Shown one piece after another: positions 50,983 through 61,182 of a stretch of 64,000 nucleotides of DNA. Source of the stretch: Parietichytrium sp. I65-24A. Its lineage: Eukaryota; Sar; Bigyra; Thraustochytrida; Thraustochytriidae. The position numbers and the translations under genes are program-made. Position 1 is the first letter of the stretch. Each line of letters starts with the position of its first letter. Where the stretch lies: positions 620,001 to 684,000 of the forward strand of contig BLSF01000011.1 of NCBI GenBank assembly GCA_012862575.1. Reading direction: 5' to 3'. The notes under the pieces were generated by a model, which made no database searches, was not told the DNA's origin, and saw only the letters and a program-made list of their open reading frames with translations.

Positions 50983-52443
50983 GCGCTGCTCTCGGGCGGG
51001 TGGGACGCGTGCGTACCGCTTGTGAATCGCAGATGCGGAAATGTGGGACGGGGACAGGGAGTGAGTGCGTGGGTGAGTGGGTGAGTGGGTGAGTGGACGA
51101 GTTGTGTGTGATGTGTGATGTGTGATGTCTGAGAGGAGAGAGAGAGGGAAAGTAGGGAAAGAGAGAGAGAGAGGGTGTGTGGGTAGTGTGGTTAGAGAGA
51201 ATGGGTAGTAGGGGAAACTTATTGCTCAAGAGAAGAAGAGGGAGGGAGGGAGGGAGAGAGAGAGAGAGAGAGAGAGGAGGAGGTGAATGGGAGAGTGTGT
51301 GGGGGGTGCTAATACCTTAGACGTACCGGTAGTACCGGATTATGGAGGGGAGTAGAGAGCCCCTAGTATGTCGTAGGTCTCTTTTGCTTTGTGCTCCATT
51401 GAGGCCCTCTCCTCTGTTTTTTTATTTAAGGAGTATTAGTCAGGCCATTCGTTATGTGCAGGGGAGAAAGGTGGGTTTGCTAATGTATGAGCTAGCAGGG
51501 GCTACGTCCTACTCCAGGAGGACAGCAGATCTTCTGTGTGCCTTTCTTAGGGGCTCTTAGGCCGGGTGGGTGGGAGTTGGCGCGGACGGCCTTACCCAAA
51601 AGGCTATACTGTTCGATAGTACCTCTGATGTACTACTGTTCGCCGTATAAGAAATCGCAGCAGGGAAGGTTCGATTTCAGATCGTAGAGGTGCTAGTAAG
51701 TACGACTGGTGACAATGCGTTTCTGCACACTTAGAACTGTTAGACACACTTAAATAATCTTATCGGCATTATGCTCTGCGTGTAAGCTTCTTATGGAAAA
51801 CTAGATAAGCACTATGAAATTTCTACCAAGTGATAATGTCAGACCACCTGTCAGTACGCCACCAATTACTGCACTCGCTGATGTTACCGGTACCGGATGC
51901 TACCGGTATGCTACCGGTGCCCCAAAGAATAGCTCATTGTACGTTTCTGAGGAACAAGGAAGCTACAGCCCGCGCAGAACGGAGAGAACATTCGGTGACT
52001 CGAAGTGGGTGGTACGGTACGGGTACTCACCCCACAGGTGTTACAGCTGCTCATTGTCGGTCACTTCGCTTTGATCTGGTCGGTGTTCACGGCAACTTTA
52101 TTGCGGAGCCGAGCCAGCAGAGTATACAATTTGGTGAAATTCAGAATGTACCAGGCAAGCTCAAGGTCCGCCGATCCATGGTCAGGTTTCAAGTCTAAGT
52201 TTCTAAATTCTATAAAGACCACCACGAAGACCACGACATTTTTTTTCTACTAAAAAAGACATAGGGTGTACCACGTGGAACATACGCTACTAACTAACTA
52301 GTACTCGCAGCGTTTCCAGCATGTGGCACTAGTATCCGTGTACCGTACATTCACGCCACCAGTTTAACACAGTTTTGTGCCCAGTTTCACCGAATGAAAA
52401 GACTTCGAGGGCAGACCCCAAACGGAGAACAAGAACAAGAACA
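50919..52443. other. Divergent spacer with GA/CT tracts
   Basis: 1.5 kb. CT runs (50923-50979) lie against the G-gamma start, and GA-rich tracts follow (about 51127-51280). The part from 51330 to 52440 is unique sequence with ACCGGTA/GTACCGG words and no recognisable gene. Confidence 0.5.
50923..50979. repeat. (CT)n microsatellite at the G-gamma 5' end
   Basis: Two CT runs split by CCTT, starting five bases upstream of the minus-strand ATG, so (GA)n probably lies in the 5' UTR of that gene. Confidence 0.9.
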
Positions 52444-53334
52444 ATGAAGGCAACAGTTGTCCCTCTTGCTTTGGCGAGCCTTCTCTCAGCCACCTTGACG
52501 GATGGAGTGCCCGTTGAAGTGCTGAAAATCGAGTATTTCGATTCGGGAGATTGCTCTGGAGAATCTGTGGTTGCCCAGCTCATCCCTTTGAACGAATGCA
52601 TTTACCATCCAGGTGTCGCTGCTGCTTTGAAAGCTGAATCTCTGGAAAGGAGTGGAAGCAAGCCTTTAAAGTTCAGGCTCGTGGCTTACAATGGGAAAGA
52701 ATGCAAAGACGATGATGTCGCTGCAACGGTTGACGGGGATGGGGGTTACAAGCATCTCGTTGACAGTATTGCAGGCATGTCATGCTTTAACACTTCTATT
52801 GCCGCGTTGGAGTCGGAAAGTATTGCCATGGTTGTTTCTGGGGATTATGATATGGTGCCGTCAGGCACCAAGCTGCCAGGCTCTTGCACATATTCGCCTG
52901 AACGTCCAGGGAACGCCGACTACATAGAGAAGTTATCGGATTGGATGACAATATGGAAAGGCACACGTGATCACCATGCGATGAACAACACCAAGAGATT
53001 TATAGGTTATGAGGTGGGAAAGTGTCTCACTTTAAGAGCGAAAAGCGATCTTTTTCAGACTGACCAGAGAAAGTACGGGCAAGGGGTGGTAGCTCATTTT
53101 GAAGACTTGGCCGGGTGCGAAAATGGAACTTCGCCATACCTCGGTCCAAACCAATGCACGATTCGAGTCAAGAACGACGGTTGGTTCGCGGATTTTCCGA
53201 TGTACTCCATGCAGGCTGTTTACCCATTGAACGAGCTCATTGTGACAGCATCAAGCTCAGCCAATCGCGCCTATGCTCCACTAGCGTCTCGCGTCACAGT
53301 ACTTCTCGCTCTCGCTCTGTCGATGTGGTTCTAG
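52444..53334 (+). CDS. Secreted, probably GPI-anchored protein
   Basis: 296 residues from the first ATG at 52444. Residues 1-18 (MKATVVPLALASLLSATL) look like a signal peptide. The last 20 residues are hydrophobic after a small-residue stretch (ASSSANRAYAPLASRV then TVLLALALSMWF) with no basic tail, as in GPI-anchor signals. The ectodomain has about a dozen cysteines in spaced pairs (DSGDCSGE, LNECIYH, GKECKDD, MSCFNTS, GSCTYS, GKCLTL, GCENGTS, NQCTIR) and several N-glycosylation sequons (NTS, NNT, NGT). Not recognised as a named family; it reads as a disulfide-bonded cell-surface protein. Intronless. No repeat or enzyme motif. Confidence 0.75.
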   Translation: MKATVVPLALASLLSATLTDGVPVEVLKIEYFDSGDCSGESVVAQLIPLNECIYHPGVAAALKAESLERSGSKPLKFRLVAYNGKECKDDDVAATVDGDGGYKHLVDSIAGMSCFNTSIAALESESIAMVVSGDYDMVPSGTKLPGSCTYSPERPGNADYIEKLSDWMTIWKGTRDHHAMNNTKRFIGYEVGKCLTLRAKSDLFQTDQRKYGQGVVAHFEDLAGCENGTSPYLGPNQCTIRVKNDGWFADFPMYSMQAVYPLNELIVTASSSANRAYAPLASRVTVLLALALSMWF

Positions 53335-53962
53335 CAGACCACCGAATTCTATATTTACGATTTTTTTATTGCTCATCTCTTTTCTACCCTCAAGAGTCTG
53401 TCGGGCCGATCTCCATTCAGACTGAGCTCTGGCCAGCAAGTGCAGCTTGCAAGCAGCTTGTACTCATACCTCCATGCTATGAACACGTTCCCTCGAAAAC
53501 ATTCGTTCCGTTTCAAAGGGCAGGAGGAAACCTAATTGTGTCATGATGATTATCCGTATCCGCCAGATATCATGCTGGTCCTGAGGCGACGAACAAACTT
53601 TTGCAGCAGATTATCCGCAAGTTTCCTCTTATCGGCTTTGACGCGGGATCGAAGCGCGTGCGTACGCAAGCAGGGGAACATGTTTGAGTCTATGCATTGT
53701 CCCCAAATTATTGTAAGAAGTGACACAAGAATAAAGCGCTGCCACTTTACGGCTCCAAAGAGAGCTGTACGCACGGCAAGGCCTTAAGACAGAACGGCTA
53801 TCGAGATTTCGACGTTGAGATCCTCTCAGAACATCTCAGAACACGGTAGCATACACGTTATATTTTAAAAAATTACTATAAATATGAGGTTTGTTGGTGG
53901 GCACAAAGTTGTATAAGGAGCCAAAATGCAGGAACATAGCGACTGGCCGCAGTCAGCCGGAA
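53335..53962. other. Convergent spacer
   Basis: 628 bp of 3' flanking sequence of two genes. Nothing recognised. Confidence 0.5.
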
Positions 53963-55237
53963 TCAGTTGCAGAGTGAAGCAATCGCCGCAAGTCTCAGCA
54001 CTGGGATGACAATGCGCTTGACGCCAGTAGGGAGCTGTTTAAGGCGAGCAACCCACTTTGCAAGAGACCACAGGAGGAGAACCGCGATGAATTTGTGCGT
54101 GCGGATAATGAAGGAAATCAGGTTCCACGTCACCTTATCGTGAAATTTTGCGACCCGCAGATTGCGCTGCAGGCGTTTCTTAAACTTTTCAGGCTGCTCA
54201 CGTCTTTCGTCAATCTCGCTGATGAGCCTCTTGCTCATAGCCGCTGAAAAAGCGTCGTACTTTTGCATTTTAAGAACAGCGAGGACAAACTTGTTAATTC
54301 CATATGAAAACAGCGGCTTCGGACGGAGGTGGGAAATAGCCACCTGCTTGGTGTCAAACGAATTGTCAAACGCCGCATACCAAAACTGCTCACCTAGACC
54401 TGTTTGCATGGAAAATCCTTCGATCGCCGTGCGCCGTAGCTCGTCAGTGCTTGTCCGTTTGGTGATGAGTCGGCGAGGGGTCCAAGCCATGAAGTCTTTC
54501 ACACAGGCATCTAAAGTTTTCAGGTCTGTGCACGGATTGAAGCGGTCCTGAATTCCCAAGTGATAGCCAACATATCTCCAGAAGAAGCACATGTCCTCGC
54601 GATCTTCTTCGCTCAGTGGGTATCCCAGCTCTGATTCAATCAGTTGCATACTGATGCCGGAAAAGCCAAGCAAGACCTCGGCCATGTCCAGCTGGCAAAG
54701 CGGCACGCCTTCCCCTGCATCTTGGCTGAAAAGCGGCGCGCTCCTGCGTCGGGCGAAGGCATGCATGGCACGCACTGTATACAGTGACTTTCGAGCTTGC
54801 GAGTCGGGATCGTTCAACGGGTAGCGCACCCAGTCCGAAATGGCGTGCCCGGTGTCCATGTACCTCCACATTGCCGTCTTTCCGTCCTGCGCGTAGCCGT
54901 TCTGGAAGAGCACTTCTGCGAAGCGAGCGATGGAAAACCCGCTCAACAGGGCGAGCGACAGCACCGAGAATGAGCGGCCCACGTGCGTCATGGAAAGCTG
55001 CTGGCCACGAAGTAGCTGGTCCGGATCCAGCCACGATGGCTCCGGATCTTGAGGCACCTTGCCTGCGTGTTTGCCATGACATGCAAGCAAATGTGCTGGC
55101 AACACGTCCATCTTCGGATCACCGACGTCCAGGCCTTCCAAGAGGAACTTCATCCCATATTTGTAGGGCGCGGGATGCAACGTGTCCCGCTGGTCCCAGG
55201 CGGCGAGCTCCTCCTCCGCGTACTGCGGTTTCAACAT
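53963..55237 (-). CDS. MpaB/rubber-oxygenase-type (DUF2236) oxygenase-like protein
   Basis: 424 residues from the first in-frame ATG at 55237 (MLKPQYAEEELAAWD); the frame is open further but lacks an ATG. The body is helical, in the pattern of the MpaB/Lcp family: LLRGQQLSMTHVGRSFSVLS, LSGFSIARFAEVLFQNGY, then KSLYTVRAMHAFARRR, where the family has its histidine in a VRxxH helix. ISMQLIESELGYPLSEEDRE and WRYVGYHLGIQDRFNP follow. Family members are b-type heme proteins; fungal MpaB is ER-bound and cleaves a prenyl chain in mycophenolic acid synthesis, and bacterial Lcp cleaves rubber. The C-terminus has a hydrophobic helix (FIAVLLLWSLAKWVARL) that could anchor it to a membrane. Substrate unknown. 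Confidence 0.75.
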   Translation of the reverse strand: MLKPQYAEEELAAWDQRDTLHPAPYKYGMKFLLEGLDVGDPKMDVLPAHLLACHGKHAGKVPQDPEPSWLDPDQLLRGQQLSMTHVGRSFSVLSLALLSGFSIARFAEVLFQNGYAQDGKTAMWRYMDTGHAISDWVRYPLNDPDSQARKSLYTVRAMHAFARRRSAPLFSQDAGEGVPLCQLDMAEVLLGFSGISMQLIESELGYPLSEEDREDMCFFWRYVGYHLGIQDRFNPCTDLKTLDACVKDFMAWTPRRLITKRTSTDELRRTAIEGFSMQTGLGEQFWYAAFDNSFDTKQVAISHLRPKPLFSYGINKFVLAVLKMQKYDAFSAAMSKRLISEIDERREQPEKFKKRLQRNLRVAKFHDKVTWNLISFIIRTHKFIAVLLLWSLAKWVARLKQLPTGVKRIVIPVLRLAAIASLCN

Positions 55238-57142
55238 GGCGTTCTGGCTGGGTCTTATTGCTTTCCCCTCCCCTCTCGGCGGTGTGTTCAAGTCGTCCAC
55301 CTCGCTGCGACAGGCTTCTCTGCGAGTTGCGGAATTGCGATACTCGAGAGTTGACCGATCTTTCAAAGCACCAAGAAGACGGTCTCGGGTGATCGTGAGT
55401 CGAACGGGATTCACCGTCAACAAGCATCAACAAGCGCGGCAAATGTTGGCAACAGTGGCAAACGCTCCCAAATGCGTTTCGATCTCCATGCTCCTGGGAC
55501 AGCTCCATAAAGCGTACCGGTATACTGGTACGGACTGTGCGTACAGTCCGTACGTGGTACAGATGATCGTGATCGATTGTGTAAACTGTCGTTTCACGGC
55601 TCTGCTAGTGCCAATTTTAACTGGACATCGAAAAGATGCGACGACAACTTACGACAACAGCGAAAGTGAACGATCTCCGAATGCTGTAAATGCTGTGTGC
55701 GAGTTCATATCCATGAGCACGAGCGCTCGCTTCCGTCTCCAAGATCTCTAAGATCCCCGTCTCACTTGTGGTCCTTGATCTCAACTTGTCGCGCTCTCTC
55801 GCGGATATTGGATGTTGGATGCGGCTGATGTCGTTTCCTTTTTCTTTTTCTTTCTCGATCTTGGTGTTGATCTCTTGGTGTTGATCTTGATCTTGAATCA
55901 ATCAATTCTTTGAAATCGATGCTTTTACTCAAAAGTTCTGATGAACATGGACAGTGCCTGAGCGAGTGCGACAACTTTTAACTAATAAATAGTTAGTTCC
56001 TTGGGACCAGAGGCTCAAGGGGGTGTAGGGCCTTCTTATCGTTAACAGTAGTACCCGTGGCTTGGGACGCTCAAGTTGACATGATGAGACTTGACTTGGC
56101 GTTTGGTGTGAGGAGCCTCTGAGAGCGAGGAGGTAGGCGTCTTGCAAAGGTGAATTAAACTTATTGACAGTGTGAGTTACTTGGTCTATAAGCCAGGCCA
56201 ATAACTTTATGATTGCTCTGCATTGCGCACATCATAAACCACCTGCATTCCCTGCATAGTAAAATCAGCGAACGTTGCTATTGAGCAATTATTGTGATCT
56301 ATAGTATCACTCGAGAGAGTCACCTTTCCGGTCTTAAGTTATCTGATATGAGCTATGGTAGCTAGTTAGCTAACGAGAAAGGTAGAGATGGGAATAGCAG
56401 GTATTAGCAGCTTCGAAGATTTGTCCTGAACTCTACGACGATGTATAACAAGGGTAGGACAAAGAAGGGGTTACTGATTGAAGTTAGAAAAAAGGCAGGC
56501 ACAAGAACCCAAGAACCCATGGAGAATCAGAAAGAGAACCCATAGAGAACCAAGACAAAGCCAAGAAAAGAACCGGTCGATGCGACTTGTCGTCTCGCAG
56601 AAGACGGAGAGCAAGGCCACCGCGATGGCGCGAACGCAAAAAAGACATCCGCCGTCTTGGCTTGTTTCGAGTTCTTGTGTGGCCCTGGAAATTATGAGTT
56701 CTCCGGGCGAAGGAAAGAACGAGGATCTCGCCTTGTGCACTCCTTCTACTTGCAGACTCGAAGGAAAGAGCGTCTACAAAAATACAGCGCAAAAGAGAGC
56801 CTCCGAAGCGTCTGAAAAAAAACGAGCCCTCGTGGTGGTGCGAGCCATAGAGTCCGGCGACTTGTGCTTGTGGCCTGTAACGAGGCTGGCGACGTGGTCA
56901 ACATTGTGTCATCTCTATCGCTCTCTTACATCTGGAAATGAGCTGAAAGTGTGCTTCAGGAAACCTGGTGGTGCTTGAGTTCATGAGGATCACGCGTCAC
57001 CTCGCTTCGTGTGTAGAGAGTAGTGGCTTCGGCGACGAGCGTAAAAAAAATTGTCGGCTCGAAAAGAAAAAACAAAACTCTGTCTTGAATTGGTTAGACT
57101 TACTGGAATTGAAAATGGAGATTTGACGCGTAGGAGATGCTT
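55238..57142. other. 1.9-kb spacer between two minus-strand genes
   Basis: Low-complexity Lys/Arg-type frames around 55760-55900 and 56480-56980 come from repeated words (for example CTTTTTCTTT and GAACCCA). No gene recognised. Confidence 0.5.
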
Positions 57143-58258
57143 TTAAACAACCGCTACATTGTAGTATCGCGAAGCGGAGTCGTCCGAATCAATGGACGAG
57201 TCAGTAGCTGTTGACGAGTCCTGTGGTCTGACGTCATTCTTGTCTTCCTTTCTAGGCGACGATGCGGAGTGCAAAAACGTCTTGCGCACCTGCTCAGGAG
57301 TCAGGTTAAAGTATTTTTGCTTGCGGAGAACCAAAAAGTAGAGGGAAGCCGCAGTAGCCATCAAGAAGTAGCAGGACACGATAAATGAGCGAACGGTCAT
57401 GGAAATGTCGGTAAGACCATAGATTATGGTAACCACAGCAAAAATGCCAATCCAAAACAAAGTCACTGCAACTAGCACCCCAAAGGATTCCCCAGCAATG
57501 CTGGGAACTTTGCGCGCGACGACAGCCAAAACAAGGTTGACGAAGAGAACTAGAATGAGAAACGCTGACAGGGTGATGTTGAACGCCCCATTGTTCACGT
57601 TTGCTGCGGCTTGGCATTGCGGGCCCTTGTTCTCGCAAGGATTGATCTGCACAGGGTCAAGGCCGAACCACAAACCGAGAATGAGAATCACAAACAGCTC
57701 CGCACCAGCCACTGAGCTCAGCAAGACGGTATTCGTGATACGAAGAACCTGAAGCTTTGAAACGCTGCGGAGCAAACGCCAGGCCCGAAATGTCTTTAGA
57801 GCGAGAACCACGAAGATGAGCGTTGCAGAGATGTAAAAGAGGGCAAAATACGCTCTGCAAGTTGTGGGCAAATAGCCCAAGTAGCCGATTGCTTGTAGCA
57901 AGACAGACATGTTGAAAAGCGTGTACCCAATGGCGAGCAAAAGCATAAAGTGGGACTGAGACATGCGCATTACCGGTTTTGCGCGGTATTTCCAAACGAA
58001 GCCGCTCACGGCCGCGGATCCCAGGATGGACAAACTCGAGACTGCAAGCGAGGCGATCGCATAGCTGTCGGCGAAATCTGGCCGAGAAAAGCTCTCTGGT
58101 GTGTACGCGACGGACACTGCATCGCCTTTGGTCAAGGGAAATAGCACACAAGTGTTGTCGGTCCAGCAAGCTGTGTTCTCTAGACCTTTGACGCACTCGA
58201 TGACGCCAGTGTCATTGCCAAAGGCGCTCTCGATGAACGCTGTCACAGACGCTGACAT
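57143..58258 (-). CDS. Seven-transmembrane receptor, class C GPCR-like (GABA-B/mGluR 7TM type)
   Basis: 371 residues from the first in-frame ATG at 58258 (MSASVTAFIESAF). An outside N-terminal part of about 65 residues with cysteines precedes seven hydrophobic helices. The clearest are IASLAVSSLSILGSAAVSGFVW (with FVWKYRAKPVMRMSQSHFML following, like the class C intracellular loop 1), LLLAIGYTLFNMSVLLQAIG, FALFYISATLIFVVLALKTF with RAWRLL, and AELFVILILGLWFGLDPVQI. The loop cysteine in CRAYFALFY and that in QINPCENKGPQC could make the conserved disulfide. The tail is Ser/Asp-rich. There is no Venus-flytrap domain, as in several protist receptors. Coupling to a G protein is inferred; a G-gamma-like gene lies at 50709-50918. 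Confidence 0.72.
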   Translation of the reverse strand: MSASVTAFIESAFGNDTGVIECVKGLENTACWTDNTCVLFPLTKGDAVSVAYTPESFSRPDFADSYAIASLAVSSLSILGSAAVSGFVWKYRAKPVMRMSQSHFMLLLAIGYTLFNMSVLLQAIGYLGYLPTTCRAYFALFYISATLIFVVLALKTFRAWRLLRSVSKLQVLRITNTVLLSSVAGAELFVILILGLWFGLDPVQINPCENKGPQCQAAANVNNGAFNITLSAFLILVLFVNLVLAVVARKVPSIAGESFGVLVAVTLFWIGIFAVVTIIYGLTDISMTVRSFIVSCYFLMATAASLYFLVLRKQKYFNLTPEQVRKTFLHSASSPRKEDKNDVRPQDSSTATDSSIDSDDSASRYYNVAVV

Positions 58259-60769
58259 CTTGGGGACCGGCGAGCTCTTGCACCTCTCCTCGCAAATGGA
58301 AGCGGCTTGCACGTCTCGCGTGGTCTTCCCAGCAGGGGGCAGTTGCTGATGGCTGCTTGCTGCTTGCTGCAGCGGCAGTCAGAAATTGGTGAAAGAGCGG
58401 GCGTTTAAGTAGTTAATGCGCTGTAACACCTTGAGAAGCAGTTGAGACCCTTTTTTGCACTAACAGCTATGGGATATATGGGATACCTTTCAGACTCTGC
58501 AAGCCTTGTTTGTCGATCGCCAATTACTTGGAGCAGCTCACCCACCATTGTCGCTGGCCACTCCTAGCTTTAAGGGAGTTTCCAAAACCCCTCCCCCTCT
58601 CTGCACTTTTTTGGAGACTCTTTCATGAACTTGCCCACTCATGAAAGGAGCACGTTTCTCGCAACTTTCTCCAGGGTTTTGTGCCTCCCAATTTCCTACA
58701 AGCGTCCTCGATTGGCTGGCTGGTGTTCCAGATCTCGAGGTACAGAATGTAAGCTCCGCTGTCTCCATCATCAACGCTCAGAATCGACTTTCTCTCAGAT
58801 CTTATCATCGGCCCAAGAAGCGAACGAGTCGATGCCCCGCCTGCCCCGCCCATCCGACGCCATCCCACATTCTCTACTACTAGAGCTAGCTACTAGCTGG
58901 TGTTGAATGCAATGTTGCAATGGGCTCGTCAGCTACGCGACAGGTATGTGACTTCTACGCAGACCCGTTACTGAACTCCGCCGCCATGAACGCAGCTTAG
59001 GCTGGAAAGAGCTGAATTTTGCAAGATGTCAGTACAGCTAGTGGGAACTCAGCGACTTGAACTAGCCAGCTAGTAGGTGCTGCACTTTGCACTCAGTATC
59101 CAGTGCTGCACAACTTTGTGCAGATCAATACTCGATGAACTTCGTCAGTGTTGTTTTCTCCAAGTTCTCGAGATCGGTCACTCTCCAACCCGAGACTCGA
59201 GAAGCTTTGACGATCTTCAAGTTGCGCCCTCAAATAGACGGGTGCAGACACGCATACTTTGAATGAATACCCGCAAAGGCACCATCCGGCATTGTCAGCA
59301 CTTGCAATGGAGGGAATTAGTGGGATGGCGAGTGCAGCAAGCAGGCAAGCACTTCTCCGATCGCGAATTGACACTCCCATGTCAGCTGACATCACCAGTG
59401 GAAAGGCAGTAGATGACAAATCTGACTGCATAATCTCTGCGTGGCTCGCATCAACTGAGTTGTAACTCTGTAAAAGCTTCGAAACTCGAATGAGGCAAAC
59501 AAAACTAGCTAACTAGTAGCTAGTAGAGAGCTACAAAAAAGTGCTTCTTGATTGAAATCAACTTGAACAAGTGAAACAATAAGTCAAGCAAATATCTACA
59601 TTGCGTATTTAGATATGAAATGTATTTATGTTTATATTTCACAATTGTACACGCAAATCAATACACGACACAGGTGCTAATAATTAAATCCATGCAGTCT
59701 TAATGCACGTGCCCATCAGGCTGCCTCTCTGGCACCCAGGCGTCGCCGAATAATACACGACCCGTCCCGCTCTATCGCAAACTTGTGTATCGCTCCTGTC
59801 AGAGAACAAAAGGAGCAATCTCACTCCTCTCAGCGAATCTCGACTCCGCGCCACACGCGGAACAGTGAGAGACACGTAAGAGAGTTCTATGCCATCCCAG
59901 CGCATCCTACCCACTGCTAACTAGAAAACTAAAGTGCGACACGAGCCGGACTACTATGCGAGAGGCTATTCACTCGAATATTCATCGATCCTTAAGCAGC
60001 CCTAGAGATAGCATTGGCGGCGCGGTGGCCACTGCTACCAAATGTGCTAAGCACCTCTATGATACCTCCGCTGATGGTCGGATAGGCAATACAGTAGACC
60101 AAGTAGTACGAATGACACATGCCAGGCGACACACAACCCAAAATCGCCAAAATCACATCTGCTAGGGATCAATTAGCTACTTCCCTAAAGGCAAGCGACG
60201 TGTGTTGCTGCTAGTAACTTTTCTCTGATGGGTTTTGTACTGGCTCATGTATGACTCTACATACTCATTCTGAACTTTGAATTCTAAATGTGAATTCATT
60301 CACAGTCAGTCAGAGCTGTCAGAGCACAGAGATGGCAAAGTTCACAAATCAAATATGATTATGATTCCAATTGACGCGTGGAAAATTAAGTGCTGAGGGC
60401 TTTGCGTTTTGCGGATATTGGAATCGAATGAAAACGAAAACCTTGTTGTTCCCATCATAAGAACGTCTCACAGACCCACTACTAGTCCGCGGGTACTAGT
60501 GTTTACGTTGTGTGATCACTAACCACTCTCAATCGAAAAAAACAGCTCCGAATCACACATTTCTCGACAGCGCATTGTTATCGGCCGTCTAGTCTAGACC
60601 CATAGTCATCTGTCCCCTCTTTATGAAAATTTGAGAGAGCTGCGAGGGGTTGTGAGGGGGAGACCAGGTGTCCCTCTCCCACTCGCAGAGAAAGGGGAAG
60701 CCTCTGCCCCCTCACAAAAGTCTTTTGAAACTTTGTCACTTTCGTATTTGCTCCTCTCAGTCGCACACA

Positions 60770-60770
<1 letters not shown>

Positions 60771-60800
<30 letters not shown>

Positions 60801-60854
60801 TTCTCTCTCTCTTTCGCTCACCCTCTCCCGCTCTCTCTCTCTCTCTCTCTCTCT
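60771..60854. repeat. CT-rich microsatellite upstream of the cyclase gene
   Basis: Three CT runs separated by short TTTC or CACCC interruptions, directly followed by CATATAAAG. Confidence 0.9.
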
Positions 60855-60856
60855 CA

Positions 60857-60862
60857 TATAAA
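60857..60862 (+). promoter_or_regulatory. Possible TATA box of the cyclase gene
   Basis: TATAAA immediately after a CT tract, about 320 bp before the predicted start codon. Sequence match only; the 5' UTR would be about 290 nt or spliced. Confidence 0.3.
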
Positions 60863-61182
60863 GTCAAGGTGAAAGCCGCGTCCCCGCGCACCCCCACACA
60901 GTCCCCGCGCACCCCTCACTTGACCCACTCCCCTCACCAACTCACTGCACACACCAGCGCGCCCACCCACTCACTCCCTCACAAACTCACTCACAAACCC
61001 ACTCACCAGCGGAGGAACCGGAACTCCCGCGCGGACACCCTCCGCACCTAACCCTCCTCCTTCCTCCTCCTCGCGGGGACCAGGCCGGTCCCCGGGGATC
61101 GTCGGGTTCCGTCGGGTTCGCCGGGTTCGTCGGGTTCGTTCTGTTCGCTCCGTGCGAGTGTGAGTGAGTGTGTTCAGAGAGG

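Larger units (their letters stand above)
58259..61182. other. 2.9-kb divergent spacer upstream of the cyclase
   Basis: CTAG/GCTAGC words recur (58879-58892, 59059-59073, 59505-59526). A CT run with an adjacent TATAAA (60771-60862) sits in the cyclase upstream region. No gene is recognised. Confidence 0.5.

Noticed and set aside
51640-51720. tRNA-like GGTTCGAT T-loop word
   Set aside because: No matching acceptor stem, D-arm or anticodon arm could be folded around it.
56478-56978. 166-codon plus-strand frame
   Set aside because: It starts at TTG, is Lys/Arg/Glu low complexity from repeated GAACCCA-type words, and has no motif.
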